This document shows, in pieces, positions 16,420 to 25,260 of a stretch of DNA of 64,000 nucleotides (its first letter is position 1; each line of letters opens with the position of its first letter). The translations under genes and the position numbers were made by a program. Under the pieces are notes generated by a model that had not been told where the DNA came from, did not search any database, and worked only from the letters and a program-made list of their open reading frames with translations. Source of the DNA: Alistipes sp. GTDB taxonomy: Bacteria; Bacteroidota; Bacteroidia; Bacteroidales; Rikenellaceae. Location of the stretch: NCBI GenBank assembly GCA_017517705.1, contig JAFWYM010000030.1, positions 16,111-80,110 on the forward strand. Reading direction: 5' to 3'.

Positions 16420-16869
16420 TCACTTATCTTTCGGGATAAGATACTCCAATACACTATTCCAGTCGGGAAAGCGCTCCGAGCCAAACTCTATCCACTCGCC
16501 CTCGAACTCACTCGCGCCATTCTTACCTCTGTCGTCGATAAGAATATCGCCCTTACAGAGGTGCTTGCAGTGGGTGATAACCATTCGCTTATGGAATACA
16601 TCGTCGAGATACTTCGTAACCCACACCACCTTATCGCTCCATGCTGATGGGTTTTTCCACGGGGCAGTTGAGAGGATATAACAATCGTAGTGTTCCTGCA
16701 AGCGGTGTACCGCCTCGATGGCACCCTCGAGAGGTTTCATAGCGCCAAAAAGACCGGGGATTTCATCGAGACGCCCATCGTACTCCTTAAGTATCTTCTC
16801 ATCTTGCTGGTCGAGGCCCGACTGAAAATCCACCAGCACACCATCCATATCAAAATACAATCTCTTCAT
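16420..16869 (-). CDS. 5'(3')-deoxyribonucleotidase-like HAD phosphatase
   Basis: The 149-residue protein starts RLYFDMDGVLVDFQ, the HAD motif I with Asp nucleophile and acid/base Asp. It continues with ILSTAPWKNPSAW (motif II-like, with the APW typical of the NT5C/5'-nucleotidase family), a Lys segment, and DILIDDRGKNG as motif IV. Length and motifs fit the small NT5C family that dephosphorylates deoxyribonucleoside monophosphates, or broad nucleotide substrates in bacteria. It is a single gene with its own short upstream gap, 60 nt after the start-proximal side of the Nudix gene's end. Specific substrate is not visible from sequence. Confidence 0.82.
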   Translation of the reverse strand: MKRLYFDMDGVLVDFQSGLDQQDEKILKEYDGRLDEIPGLFGAMKPLEGAIEAVHRLQEHYDCYILSTAPWKNPSAWSDKVVWVTKYLDDVFHKRMVITHCKHLCKGDILIDDRGKNGASEFEGEWIEFGSERFPDWNSVLEYLIPKDK

Positions 16870-16929
16870 AACATCTATGTTTGTAAAATAGTTACCAATA
16901 ATTATTCGACAACGATAATGCCTCTACGT

Positions 16930-17622
16930 TCAGAACTCCAACCTAAAACCCTTTTGTTTCAGCTCGGCATACTTCATGGCATTGAACCGATACCTCAATG
17001 GCACACGGCGCGACGCTTGCGCCGGACGCGGCTCAGCCTCCGAGAGAATCCCCAACTTGAGCATCTTATTATAGAAGTTACGACGGTCGAACTTAATGCC
17101 TAAAATAGCCTCATACAAGTTCTGTAGCTCTGTCATCGTAAATACCTCGGGTAGTAGCTCAAAGCCTATAGGCTCGAAACATATACGCTCCTTGAGCCGG
17201 CTTATCGCCATTCGTAATATATGGTCGTGATCGAATGCCAAACTCGGAATCTCTTCCTGCGCAAACCACCTCGCCATAGACGCATCGTCACCACCCTTCA
17301 CCTCCGATAGCCTAACAAGAGCATAGTGCGCCACGCTCACTACCCTCTCGCGGGGATCGCGCCCCACCTCCGAGAAGGTGTAAAACTGCTCCACGACGGT
17401 GTTCTTCAAACCCGTCTCCTCCTCCAGCTCGCGTCGCGCACACTCCTCAGCCGTCTCATCTATATTCATAAAGCCTCCGGGCAACGCCCACTTACCCTTG
17501 AAGGGCTCTACGCCACGTTGAATAAGTAACACTCTGATACTCACGCCATCGAAACCAAAAATCACACAATCCGACGCCATCGCAGGATGTGGATACTTAT
17601 ACGAATACTTCAACTCATCCAT
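16930..17622 (-). CDS. Nudix-domain/winged-helix transcriptional regulator (NrtR-like)
   Basis: The 230-residue protein has a Nudix domain with its box from GGFMNIDE (49-56) to RRELEEETGL (63-72), followed by a C-terminal winged helix (about 160-230, FELLPEVFTMTELQNLYEAI). This two-domain layout is that of NrtR-type regulators, which sense a nucleotide sugar or ADP-ribose derivative. In Bacteroidetes, relatives control NAD or pentose genes. Its promoter region holds two matching palindromes (17629-17647 and 17681-17699), so it probably represses itself. No NAD or sugar gene adjoins it, so the regulon is unknown. The Nudix box keeps the REUxEE residues, so hydrolysis is possible. Confidence 0.85.
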   Translation of the reverse strand: MDELKYSYKYPHPAMASDCVIFGFDGVSIRVLLIQRGVEPFKGKWALPGGFMNIDETAEECARRELEEETGLKNTVVEQFYTFSEVGRDPRERVVSVAHYALVRLSEVKGGDDASMARWFAQEEIPSLAFDHDHILRMAISRLKERICFEPIGFELLPEVFTMTELQNLYEAILGIKFDRRNFYNKMLKLGILSEAEPRPAQASRRVPLRYRFNAMKYAELKQKGFRLEF

Positions 17623-17628
17623 ACTCTA

Positions 17629-17647
17629 TTGCGTTATTTTTACGCAA
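17629..17647. promoter_or_regulatory. Operator palindrome 1 (TTGCGT-N7-ACGCAA)
   Basis: A 19-nt perfect inverted repeat with 6-nt arms lies 7 nt upstream of the Nudix regulator start. It has the same arms and spacer as the second copy 52 nt away. Confidence 0.7.
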
Positions 17648-17680
17648 AGGTAATAATAAAGAGCGTAACAACAAAATATT

Positions 17681-17699
17681 ATGCGTAATATTTACGCAA
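17681..17699. promoter_or_regulatory. Operator palindrome 2 (ATGCGT-N7-ACGCAA)
   Basis: This is the second copy, differing from copy 1 by one base in an arm and keeping the 7-nt spacer. Two phased copies (52 nt, about five helix turns) upstream of a regulator gene suggest cooperative autoregulation. Confidence 0.7.
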
Positions 17700-17717
17700 T
17701 AAGATAATGCTATAAAA

Positions 17718-17751
17718 AATAGCTGACTAAGCAGCAACTTAGTCAGCTATT
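17718..17751 (-). terminator. Intrinsic terminator after the rubredoxin/wHTH pair
   Basis: A 14-bp perfect stem (AATAGCTGACTAAG / CTTAGTCAGCTATT) with a 6-nt loop is followed on the minus strand by a TTTTTTA run, about 28 nt after the stop of the wHTH gene. Confidence 0.8.
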
Positions 17752-17778
17752 GACACATTAGATAGTGGGTATTGTGAA

Positions 17779-17958
17779 CTACTTTGCGGGCTCCCACTTG
17801 CAGCGCACGGGCGATACAATAGCGCCCTCATCCTTGAGCTGCTTCATAGCCTTATCAACCTCTTTGCGGTCTATACCACTGAGCTCTGCAATCTTGCCAG
17901 CGTTGAGAGGCTCACCTGCAGCCTGCATCGTTGCCAATACCTTATTCTTTGTCTCCAT
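17779..17958 (-). CDS. Small winged-helix-like protein
   Basis: About 59 residues from METKNKV; an ATG four codons upstream at 17970 is also possible. The sequence [19 protein letters not shown] ... [16 protein letters not shown] reads as a helix-turn-helix followed by a wing with IVSPVRCKW. Similar tiny wHTH proteins are common beside rubredoxin or redox genes in anaerobes, but I know no tested function. It starts 39 nt after the rubredoxin stop and ends before a terminator, so the two are probably co-transcribed. Confidence 0.65.
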   Translation of the reverse strand: METKNKVLATMQAAGEPLNAGKIAELSGIDRKEVDKAMKQLKDEGAIVSPVRCKWEPAK

Positions 17959-17997
17959 AATCGTAATCATTCTTATAATAACCTTTCACTTAACTTT

Positions 17998-18156
17998 TTA
18001 CTCCTTCTCAAAGAGATCCTTACCTACGCCGCATACAGGGCAAGTCCAATCATCGGGCAACTCCTCAAAGGGTGTTCCAGCTGGTATGCCATTCTCAGGG
18101 TCTCCAATTGCGGGATCATACTCCCAACCACAAGGTACACATGTATACTTATCCAT
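17998..18156 (-). CDS. Rubredoxin
   Basis: The 52-residue protein has two CxxCG-type iron knuckles, [10 protein letters not shown] near the N-terminus and CPVCGVGKD near the C-terminus, plus the family's [15 protein letters not shown] segment. It binds one iron through four Cys and carries single electrons in the cytoplasm, in anaerobes often to oxygen or peroxide reductases. The gene is too short for routine ORF lists but is complete with ATG at 18156 and TAA at 17998. A Bacteroidetes -7 box lies about 42 nt upstream. A small wHTH gene follows in the same unit. The redox partner is not in the window. Confidence 0.95.
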   Translation of the reverse strand: MDKYTCVPCGWEYDPAIGDPENGIPAGTPFEELPDDWTCPVCGVGKDLFEKE

Positions 18157-18197
18157 AATCTTTTAGTTTAAATTGTTAATGTTTTATTTTTACAGTG

Positions 18198-18205
18198 CAA
18201 ATATA
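18198..18205 (-). promoter_or_regulatory. Promoter -7 box (TATATTTG) for rubredoxin
   Basis: TATATTTG on the minus strand fits TAnnTTTG and lies 42 nt before the rubredoxin start in an AT-rich spacer. A -33 TTTG is not clear. Confidence 0.55.
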
Positions 18206-18223
18206 ATACATATTTTTAATTAT

Positions 18224-18247
18224 AAAGAATAATTTCAATCATTCTTT
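18224..18247 (-). terminator. Weak hairpin after umuC
   Basis: AAAGAAT / ATTCTTT pair around a 10-nt loop about 33 nt after the umuC stop. The stem is short and AT-rich, so this is a low-confidence terminator. Confidence 0.35.
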
Positions 18248-18279
18248 TTTATACGCATATCATCTTAAACTATAGAGCA

Positions 18280-19545
18280 TCACTTAACTGTCACACTCGG
18301 GATATCACTCCACAGCGTAGTATAGTGTGGCGATTGGTTTTCGCTCGCACTCTTAATACGACCGCTACCCTGCACAGCAAAGCGCACAGCACCACGGCCA
18401 TAGGCACGATTTACGGCATCGACAACGGTCGAGAGTTTATGCTCGCGCTCAACGGCAACCTCATCCTCGAAGAGCGAGTGCATGACGCTCTCTGCTGGGA
18501 GGATATGCGTAGCTACGACACCCGCCTTCTTATATCCGAAGCCTCGACGGTATAGTTCGCGCAGGGCGGCCACGGCACGTGTGACGATGGTACGCTGTTC
18601 GTTAGTAGCCACCGTAAAGTGTACGAGCTGCGTGCCATACATCTGCGGTGCAGAGTCTTTGAAGCGATTTGTATAGGCGAAGATGGTCATTTCCGAGGTC
18701 ACGGAACGCTGCTTACGTAGCTTCTCAGCAACCGTAGCAGCGAAGTTAGCCACCTGCTCTGCGAGCTCTGCAACGTCGTATATCTCCTTAGCAAAGCTAC
18801 GCGACACACATATCGACTGTCGCGCCTCGAAGCCATCCTCGAACTCTATGCAGGGTTCACCCCTCAGTTCGCGCCACGTGCGCACGCCCGTTATGCCCGA
18901 CATATTACGCACGACGCCCTCAGGCAGCATCGTATAGTCGTATGCGGTGGTTATGCCCATTGCCTTGAGCCTTGGAGTCAAGCGTCTGCCTATGCCCCAC
19001 ACATCCTCTATAGGGAACTTACACAGCACCTTCACGATATCCTCAGGGCGATACATATAGCAGCCACCGCGCAGCTTAGGATAGTGTTTGCACAGCTTCG
19101 AGGCTATCTTTGCGAGGGTCTTTGTCGGGGCTATGCCCACCGACACAGGTATGGCTGTCTGGCGCCAACACTCGCGCGATATCTCCTTAGCATAGCTATC
19201 AAAGTCGACACCCTCCATGCCACGCAGATCAAGAAAGGCCTCATCGATGGAGTAGACCTCGATAGATGGTGCATACTCCTCCAACACCCAACGTACACGC
19301 TGCGACATATCGCCATAGAGTGCCATATTACCCGAGAATACAGCGATGTTATGCTGCTCCACTATATGGCGTATCTTAAAATAGGGGTCACCCATCTTTA
19401 TGCCGAGAGCCTTGGCCTCGTTGCTACGCGCAATGGCACAGCCATCGTTGCTCGAGAGCACGATGATGGGACACCCCTGGAGATCGGGGCGGAAGACGCG
19501 CTCACACGAGGCATAGAAGTTATTACAGTCGGCAAGGGCAAACAC
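18280..19545 (-). CDS. umuC: Y-family DNA polymerase, UmuC subunit of Pol V type
   Basis: The 421-residue protein starts FALADCNNFYASCERVF, the Y-family motif with catalytic Asp, and carries YSIDEAFLDL with the second catalytic acid pair, then the helix-hairpin-helix region near VWGIGRRLTPRLKAMG. A little-finger domain and C-terminus of UmuC length follow. It copies past damaged template bases at the cost of errors, acting with cleaved UmuD. It starts 2 nt after the umuD stop, the usual umuDC order. SOS control is expected from the family, but no clear LexA box was found upstream of umuD. Confidence 0.95.
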   Translation of the reverse strand: MFALADCNNFYASCERVFRPDLQGCPIIVLSSNDGCAIARSNEAKALGIKMGDPYFKIRHIVEQHNIAVFSGNMALYGDMSQRVRWVLEEYAPSIEVYSIDEAFLDLRGMEGVDFDSYAKEISRECWRQTAIPVSVGIAPTKTLAKIASKLCKHYPKLRGGCYMYRPEDIVKVLCKFPIEDVWGIGRRLTPRLKAMGITTAYDYTMLPEGVVRNMSGITGVRTWRELRGEPCIEFEDGFEARQSICVSRSFAKEIYDVAELAEQVANFAATVAEKLRKQRSVTSEMTIFAYTNRFKDSAPQMYGTQLVHFTVATNEQRTIVTRAVAALRELYRRGFGYKKAGVVATHILPAESVMHSLFEDEVAVEREHKLSTVVDAVNRAYGRGAVRFAVQGSGRIKSASENQSPHYTTLWSDIPSVTVK

Positions 19546-19547
19546 CG

Positions 19548-19976
19548 TTACATCTTCTTTATGGTATAGGTGACGACACCCCAGATTATAAAGTCATTAT
19601 CGGGCGTAACCTCAATAGGCGTATACGCACTATTACTCTCATTCGCGGGCATAAGGCGTACACGCCCCGCCCCCATCTCCACACGCTTGACGGTATACTC
19701 GCCATCGATGAAGCATACAGCCTTGCAGTTGTTGTAGGGGGCTATGGCACGATCAACGATGATGATGTCACCCTCATCAAGGGCGGCATCGACCATCGAC
19801 ACACCACTGACGCGAAAGAAGAAGGTCGAGGCCTTATGTTTTACAAGTAACTTTATGAGATCCAACTTCTCGCGAACATCCTCCGCAGGTGAGGGAAATC
19901 CTGCCCTAACATCGCCAAGCATGGCACTCTCGAACGACTCCTCAGAGTCGATGCTATGTGGTATAAATTGTTTCAT
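19548..19976 (-). CDS. umuD: UmuD-like S24 self-cleaving protein
   Basis: The 142-residue protein has the Ala-Gly cleavage site at residues 25-26 in RAGFPSP, the nucleophile Ser60 in SGVSMVDAAL and the general-base Lys97 in YTVKRVEM. These are the hallmarks of the LexA/UmuD S24 family. Self-cleavage stimulated by RecA filaments yields the form that activates UmuC. It is short and lacks a DNA-binding domain, so it is UmuD rather than LexA. It precedes umuC by 2 nt and follows a terminator of the rsmA unit, so it must have its own promoter in the 10-70 nt upstream. Confidence 0.93.
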   Translation of the reverse strand: MKQFIPHSIDSEESFESAMLGDVRAGFPSPAEDVREKLDLIKLLVKHKASTFFFRVSGVSMVDAALDEGDIIIVDRAIAPYNNCKAVCFIDGEYTVKRVEMGAGRVRLMPANESNSAYTPIEVTPDNDFIIWGVVTYTIKKM

Positions 19977-19986
19977 TCTTAGAGTC

Positions 19987-20019
19987 TAAAAAAGGCGCAT
20001 CAGGGTAACCTCACGCGCC
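19987..20019 (-). terminator. Intrinsic terminator after rsmA
   Basis: A GGCGC ... GCGCC stem, extended internally by GAGG/CCCT pairing, is followed on the minus strand by TTTTTTAG, about 26 nt after the rsmA stop and just before umuD. Confidence 0.7.
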
Positions 20020-20044
20020 AAACTATACTTAATCAGAGTCGTCG

Positions 20045-20833
20045 TCACGCTCTATTCTCTGCCACCCATTGCGTAAGTTCCACAAAGTCGGCAACGGAGA
20101 GCTGCTCGGCACGCATCGTGAAGAAGCGATGCTCCCTACCTCCGAAGTTACCAAAGGCAGCCTTCAAGGAGTTGCGCAACATCTTACGGCGCTGGCCAAA
20201 CGACGCCTTAACCACCTTAATAAAGAGAGCCTCGTCGCACTCCAAGCGCTCAACATCGTTACGTACGAGGCGCACAACGGCGCTCTTAACCTTGGGTGGT
20301 GGGTTAAACACCTTCTCGCCTACCGTAAAGAGATACTCTATATCGTACCACGCCTGTAGCAACACGCTCAATATGCCATACTCCTTCGAGCCCGGGGGCT
20401 CGGCAAGGCGCACGGCAACCTCGCGCTGTATCATGCCGACACACTCGGGGACTATGTCTCTATTTTCGAGCACCTTGAAGAATATCTGCGACGATATATT
20501 ATAAGGGAAGTTACCTATAATCTTCAGTCTGTCGCCATACTCAGCGCGTAAGTCCATCTTGAGGAAGTCGCCCTCCGTGAGACGCTCTCTAAAGTCGGGA
20601 TAGTGGTCGTGGAGATACTCTACCGACTCGCCATCAATCTCCGCGCCATAGGTGACGATGTCGTCCCTCTGGAGTAGAAACTGCGTGAGCACACCCATAC
20701 CACAACCCACCTCCAGCACCCTGTCCGGATTGTCGGACGTGCCACCCGAGAGCGACATGGCTATCTTACGGGCGATGTTAAGATCAGTAAGGAAGTGCTG
20801 ACCTAAAGCCTTCTTTGCGCGTACCTCAGCCAT
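20045..20833 (-). CDS. rsmA: 16S rRNA dimethyladenosine transferase
   Basis: The 262-residue protein starts with KKALGQHFLTD, the KsgA signature. It has the SAM loop VLEVGCGMGVLTQFLL and the catalytic NFPYNISSQIFFK motif (NxPY type for adenine N6). It dimethylates two adjacent adenines near the 3' end of 16S rRNA during small-subunit maturation, using S-adenosylmethionine. Its ATG overlaps the recQ stop as TAATG, so the two are translationally coupled, and a terminator follows. Length matches the family. Confidence 0.96.
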   Translation of the reverse strand: MAEVRAKKALGQHFLTDLNIARKIAMSLSGGTSDNPDRVLEVGCGMGVLTQFLLQRDDIVTYGAEIDGESVEYLHDHYPDFRERLTEGDFLKMDLRAEYGDRLKIIGNFPYNISSQIFFKVLENRDIVPECVGMIQREVAVRLAEPPGSKEYGILSVLLQAWYDIEYLFTVGEKVFNPPPKVKSAVVRLVRNDVERLECDEALFIKVVKASFGQRRKMLRNSLKAAFGNFGGREHRFFTMRAEQLSVADFVELTQWVAENRA

Positions 20834-23025
20834 TAGTTTGCAACCTCCGAAATAAACTTTATGCGTACCAGACGAATCTCCTCCTCGCTATACTCCGAGC
20901 CGAGCTCCTCGATAGCATCGTCCAACGAGTCGGTTTCGGCATCCTCCTTGAAGTAGAGGTATATGTCCTCCACCTTATCCTCATCCATAAGCGTATTGAG
21001 GTAGTACTGTATGTCAAGTCGTGTACCTGAGTTTACGATAGCCTCAATCTCGGTGAGCAGTTCGTCCATATCTAAATTACGCGCGCGCGCGATATCCTCA
21101 AAGTCCATCTTACGGTCAATAGACTGGATGATGAATATCTTGTTGTTCGACTTGTTCGCCACACCCTTAACCACAAGATCCTGCGGACGTACAATCTCCT
21201 TCTCCTCGACATACGCCTTGATGAGCTTGATGAACTCGGCGCCGAACTTCTGCGCCTTACCGGCACCTACACCCGATATTGTCTGCATCTCCTCGATTGT
21301 AATGGGGTACTGTATCGACATATCCTCAAGCGAGGGGTCTTGGAAGATGACATACGGTGGCAGGTCGTTCTGCTTAGCCACCTTACGGCGCAAGTCTTTG
21401 AGCATGGCAAAGAGCTCCTCGTCGGCAGCACCACCGCCCTTCATCGGGCCACCCATCTGGCCATTCTCCTCCTCCGAGTCGTAGTCGTGGTCGAGGGTGA
21501 TGGTCACGCTCTTAGGCGACTTGATGTACTCCTTACCCTTGGCATTAACCGATATAAGGCCATAGTTCTCGATATTCTTATCCACCAAACCCATAATTAA
21601 GGCTTGACGTATAACGGCATTCCAGAAGCGGGCATCCTTACTCTCACCAGCACCGAAGAACTCCGACTTGTTGTGATTGTAGCTCTTGACCATGGCCGTA
21701 ACCTTACCCATAAGCACCGATACGAGATGGTCGATTTTGAACTTATCGCCTATATCCAACAGTGCCTCCAATGCTAACTGCATCTCCTTTTTAGCCTCGA
21801 TCTTGGGCTTAGGATTACAACAGTTGTCGCAACTGCCACAGTTCGTCTCCTCGTACGTCTCGCCAAAGTAGTGCAGGAGCGACTTACGACGGCACATCGA
21901 GCTCTCGGCATACGACACGGTCTCCAAGAGTAGTAACTTACCTATCTCCTGCTCCGCAACGGGCTTGCCCTGCATAAACTTCTCGAGCTTCTGTATATCC
22001 TTGTAGCTATAGTACGTAAGGCAGTAGCCTTCGCCACCATCACGACCCGCACGTCCCGTCTCCTGGTAGTAACCTTCGAGCGACTTGGGAATATCGTAGT
22101 GGATAACATAGCGCACGTCGGGCTTGTCGATACCCATACCAAAGGCGATGGTCGCGACGATGACATTCACCCTCTCATGTAGGAAGGCATCCTGATTGTC
22201 GGCACGCGTCTGTGCATCCATACCTGCATGGTAAGCCAAGGCTTTGATGCCATTGGCCACGAGTAACTCGGCAAGTTCTTCCACCTTTTTACGACTGAGG
22301 CAGTAGATGATGCCGCTCTTACCATCGTGCTGCTTTATGAAGCGTATGATGTCGTGGTCCACGTTGTTCTTCGGGCGTAGCTCGTAGTATAGATTGGGAC
22401 GGTTAAACGACGAGCGGAATACCGTGGCATCGGTCATACCGAGGTTCTTCTGAATATCCATCTGCACCTTGGGCGTTGCCGTAGCCGTGAGGGCTATGAG
22501 TGGTGCCTGACCTATATCGTTGATGATTGGGCGTATACGTCGGTACTCAGGGCGGAAGTCGTGACCCCACTCCGAGATACAGTGAGCCTCGTCTATGGCA
22601 TAGAACGACACCTTAATCTTACGTAGGAAGGCGATGTTATCCTCCTTCGTCAGCGACTCGGGGGCGAAGTATAGCAACTTGGTACGACCATCCAACACAT
22701 CCTGACGCACTTGCTGTATTGCTGACTTGTTGAGCGACGAGTTAAGGAAGTGAGCTATGCCCGACTCCGTCGAGAATGTACGCATCGCATCAACCTGATT
22801 CTTCATAAGGGCTATAAGCGGCGAGATAACAATCGCCACACCATCCATAATGAGTGCCGGCAACTGGTAGCACAACGACTTTCCACCACCCGTAGGCATA
22901 AGCACAAAGGTATCCTTACCAGCCAAGACGTTCTTTATAACAGCCTCCTGGTTGCCTTTGAATGATGTAAATCCGAAATACTCACGCAGCTTATCGTGTA
23001 GTAATACTCCTTGTTCGGTGTCCAT
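20833..23025 (-). CDS. recQ: ATP-dependent DNA helicase RecQ
   Basis: The 730-residue superfamily 2 helicase has Walker A MPTGGGKSLCYQLPA, a DEAH box (YAIDEAHCISEWGHDFRPEY), SALTATATP-like motif III, and motif VI QETGRAGRDG. An RQC zinc module follows with CxxC clusters (CRRKSLLHYF ... CGSCDNC), and an HRDC-like C-terminus lies near DLRRKVAKQNDLPPYVIF. It unwinds DNA 3' to 5' in recombination and replication-fork repair. It is divergent from lptB, sharing an 88-nt AT-rich promoter region. The C-terminal 150 residues (an acidic helical extension) are typical of Bacteroidetes RecQ. Confidence 0.96.
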   Translation of the reverse strand: MDTEQGVLLHDKLREYFGFTSFKGNQEAVIKNVLAGKDTFVLMPTGGGKSLCYQLPALIMDGVAIVISPLIALMKNQVDAMRTFSTESGIAHFLNSSLNKSAIQQVRQDVLDGRTKLLYFAPESLTKEDNIAFLRKIKVSFYAIDEAHCISEWGHDFRPEYRRIRPIINDIGQAPLIALTATATPKVQMDIQKNLGMTDATVFRSSFNRPNLYYELRPKNNVDHDIIRFIKQHDGKSGIIYCLSRKKVEELAELLVANGIKALAYHAGMDAQTRADNQDAFLHERVNVIVATIAFGMGIDKPDVRYVIHYDIPKSLEGYYQETGRAGRDGGEGYCLTYYSYKDIQKLEKFMQGKPVAEQEIGKLLLLETVSYAESSMCRRKSLLHYFGETYEETNCGSCDNCCNPKPKIEAKKEMQLALEALLDIGDKFKIDHLVSVLMGKVTAMVKSYNHNKSEFFGAGESKDARFWNAVIRQALIMGLVDKNIENYGLISVNAKGKEYIKSPKSVTITLDHDYDSEEENGQMGGPMKGGGAADEELFAMLKDLRRKVAKQNDLPPYVIFQDPSLEDMSIQYPITIEEMQTISGVGAGKAQKFGAEFIKLIKAYVEEKEIVRPQDLVVKGVANKSNNKIFIIQSIDRKMDFEDIARARNLDMDELLTEIEAIVNSGTRLDIQYYLNTLMDEDKVEDIYLYFKEDAETDSLDDAIEELGSEYSEEEIRLVRIKFISEVAN

Positions 23026-23052
23026 AATTTTTCGTTATCAAGAAAATTTACC

Positions 23053-23092
23053 CAAATATAATATATTTTTTTGAAAAATAGTAATAACTTTG
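23053..23092. promoter_or_regulatory. Divergent promoter region recQ/lptB
   Basis: Two -7 boxes face apart: TATATTTG on the minus strand (23053-23060) toward recQ, and TAACTTTG on the plus strand (23085-23092) about 20 nt before lptB. The -33 parts are not convincing, but both boxes fit TAnnTTTG. Confidence 0.55.
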
Positions 23093-23113
23093 TGAAAAAT
23101 TTGTAAAAAAAGT

Positions 23114-23968
23114 ATGCGACTATACACAAGCGAATTAGTAAAATCCTATAAATCACGCACTGTCGTGAACCATGTCACCATCGACGTCAACCAGGGCGAG
23201 ATCGTCGGATTGCTCGGCCCCAATGGTGCCGGTAAGACCACAACATTCTATATGATCGTGGGGCTCATCAAGCCCAACGAGGGTCGCATATTCCTCGAGG
23301 ACGACAATGGCAAGGTTAGCGACATCACCTCACTGCCTGTATACCGCCGTGCACAGATGGGCGTGGGCTATCTGGCGCAGGAGGCCTCTGTATTCCGCCA
23401 CCTTACGGTTGAGGACAATATACGTGCCGTACTCGAGATGACCAAGTACTCGAAGAAGTATCAGAGGGAGCGCGTAGAGAGCCTTATCGAGGAATTTCGC
23501 TTGCAGAAGGTACGCAAGAGTTATGGTAACCAGCTCTCGGGTGGCGAGCGTCGCCGTACCGAGATTGCACGTGCCGTAGCCATCAACCCATCGTTCATAC
23601 TCCTCGACGAGCCCTTTGCGGGTGTCGACCCCATCGCCGTGGAGGATATTCAGAGCATCGTGGGCACGCTGAAGGATAAGAACATCGGCGTCATCATCAC
23701 CGACCACAACGTCGACGAGACATTGGCTATTACAGACCGCACATATCTCCTCTATGAGGGTAAGATTCTAAAGACGGGTACCGCCGAGGATCTTGCCAAC
23801 GATGAGATGGTACGCAAGGTATACCTCGGCAGCAACTTCGAGCTTCGCACATCGCCACAGATGGCACGCGAGCGAAAGGAGCGCGAGGAGCGTGAGCGCC
23901 AGGAGGCATTGCGAGCCTTAGGCCACGTACACGAGCCCTCGGAGGATGAGTTGGACGATGAGGAATAA
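23114..23968 (+). CDS. lptB: LPS export ABC transporter ATP-binding protein
   Basis: The 284-residue ATPase has Walker [17 protein letters not shown], signature [14 protein letters not shown], Walker [14 protein letters not shown] and H-loop ITDHNVDE. These closely match LptB, the cytoplasmic motor that, with LptFG, extracts lipopolysaccharide from the inner membrane and pushes it along the Lpt bridge. The last 45 residues are a charged Arg/Glu helix and acidic tail beyond the usual length of about 240, common in Bacteroidetes. It begins the plus-strand run into aroA, 23 nt downstream. Confidence 0.93.
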   Translation: MRLYTSELVKSYKSRTVVNHVTIDVNQGEIVGLLGPNGAGKTTTFYMIVGLIKPNEGRIFLEDDNGKVSDITSLPVYRRAQMGVGYLAQEASVFRHLTVEDNIRAVLEMTKYSKKYQRERVESLIEEFRLQKVRKSYGNQLSGGERRRTEIARAVAINPSFILLDEPFAGVDPIAVEDIQSIVGTLKDKNIGVIITDHNVDETLAITDRTYLLYEGKILKTGTAEDLANDEMVRKVYLGSNFELRTSPQMARERKEREERERQEALRALGHVHEPSEDELDDEE

Positions 23969-23991
23969 AAGAGAATAACGACACATAATAT

Positions 23992-25260
23992 ATGGATGAT
24001 AGTACAGTCCCTCTTGGGAACCGTTTACGCGGAGAGGTAACTCCGCCCTGCTCAAAGAGCTATGCTCAGCGCGCTATGGCCGCAGCGCTTCTCACGCCTG
24101 GGCGCACAACACTTCGTGGCATAGAGTTTTGTCGCGACACACGCTCGGCAATAGCCACGATAGAACACCTCGGCGCCAAGGTCGTGATTCTCGACAACGA
24201 CACGCTCATTATCGACGGAGGTCTCAAGCCTCAGACCGCAACCCTCAATGTTGGCGAGTCGGGACTTGCAGCACGCCTCTTCACCCCCATAGCATCACTC
24301 CTATCTACACCTATTACCATCGATGGCGAGGGCACACTACTACATAGACCCATGTCTATGATGGTGGAGCCTCTAAAGGAGCTTGGTGTCATGGTGCGCG
24401 ATGGTGGTGGCAGACTACCTATCGAGGTGTGCGGCCCTATACGTGGTGGCCGCGTTACGGTCGACGGCAGTGTCTCGTCGCAGTTCGTCACAGGACTCCT
24501 CCTTGCTCTTCCCGTTGCCCAGGGTGCCACGACCATCGAACTTCGCGGTGCCGTGTCGACGCCCTACATCGACATGACCCTCGAGACCCTCGATCGCTTT
24601 GGTGTGGAGGTCATGTACAACGATGGCGACTACACGGAGTTCTACATCGAGGGTGGCCAGGAGTACAAACCCACAGACTACACCATCGAGAGCGATTGGA
24701 GTGCCGCGGCGATGATAATGGTTGCCGCAGCAATTGCCGGCGAGGTCACCATCAACAACCTCTCTACCCTATCGCGCCAGGCCGACACAGCCATATGCCG
24801 TGCCTTGGAGCGCGCAGGCGCCTCACTCATCATCGAGGAGAATAAGATTACCGTAGCACACCGCGAGATTGAGGCATTCACTTTCGATGCCACACACTGC
24901 CCCGACCTCTTCCCCGCACTTGTAGCGCTGGCAGCTGCTGCCGAGGGGGTATCGACCATTTACGGTTTGGGACGTCTCGGTGGTAAGGAGAGTGACCGTG
25001 GCGAAGTACTCAAGGAGGAGTATGCCAAATTAGGTATAGAAATAGAGTTAGACTACGACGAGGATACCATGCGTATCATTGGTGGCACACCCCATGCTGC
25101 CGAGGTCGACTCGCATGACGACCACCGCATTGCGATGTCGTTGGCCGTAACCGCCTTGCGCATCGACCAGGATGTCACCATCCGCAACAGCGAGTGCGTA
25201 GCCAAGAGCTACCCCTCGTTCTTCGACGACTTAGAATCATTGAAACAGCGCTGTGAATAA
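23992..25260 (+). CDS. aroA: 3-phosphoshikimate 1-carboxyvinyltransferase (EPSP synthase)
   Basis: The 422-residue protein has the family marks: CSKSYAQRAMAAALL near the N-terminus, GESGLAARLF, SSQFVTGLLLALP, and HDDHRIAMSLAVTAL near the end. It joins phosphoenolpyruvate to shikimate-3-phosphate, the sixth step to chorismate and the aromatic amino acids. The glyphosate-relevant loop reads like class II rather than the GNAGTAxR of class I. It overlaps aroC by 8 nt, forming a shikimate-pathway pair. Confidence 0.95.
   Translation: MDDSTVPLGNRLRGEVTPPCSKSYAQRAMAAALLTPGRTTLRGIEFCRDTRSAIATIEHLGAKVVILDNDTLIIDGGLKPQTATLNVGESGLAARLFTPIASLLSTPITIDGEGTLLHRPMSMMVEPLKELGVMVRDGGGRLPIEVCGPIRGGRVTVDGSVSSQFVTGLLLALPVAQGATTIELRGAVSTPYIDMTLETLDRFGVEVMYNDGDYTEFYIEGGQEYKPTDYTIESDWSAAAMIMVAAAIAGEVTINNLSTLSRQADTAICRALERAGASLIIEENKITVAHREIEAFTFDATHCPDLFPALVALAAAAEGVSTIYGLGRLGGKESDRGEVLKEEYAKLGIEIELDYDEDTMRIIGGTPHAAEVDSHDDHRIAMSLAVTALRIDQDVTIRNSECVAKSYPSFFDDLESLKQRCE

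Noticed and set aside
16226-16426. GTG-started open frame of about 59 codons overlapping the end of the nucleotidase gene on the minus strand, and a plus-strand frame in the same stretch
   Set aside because: No recognisable family, odd Cys/His-rich content, no promoter or codon-use support. Probably non-coding or a remnant at the island edge.
19977-20044. Possible SOS (LexA) box upstream of umuD
   Set aside because: The stretch is taken up by the rsmA terminator, and no clear palindrome typical of a LexA box is left.
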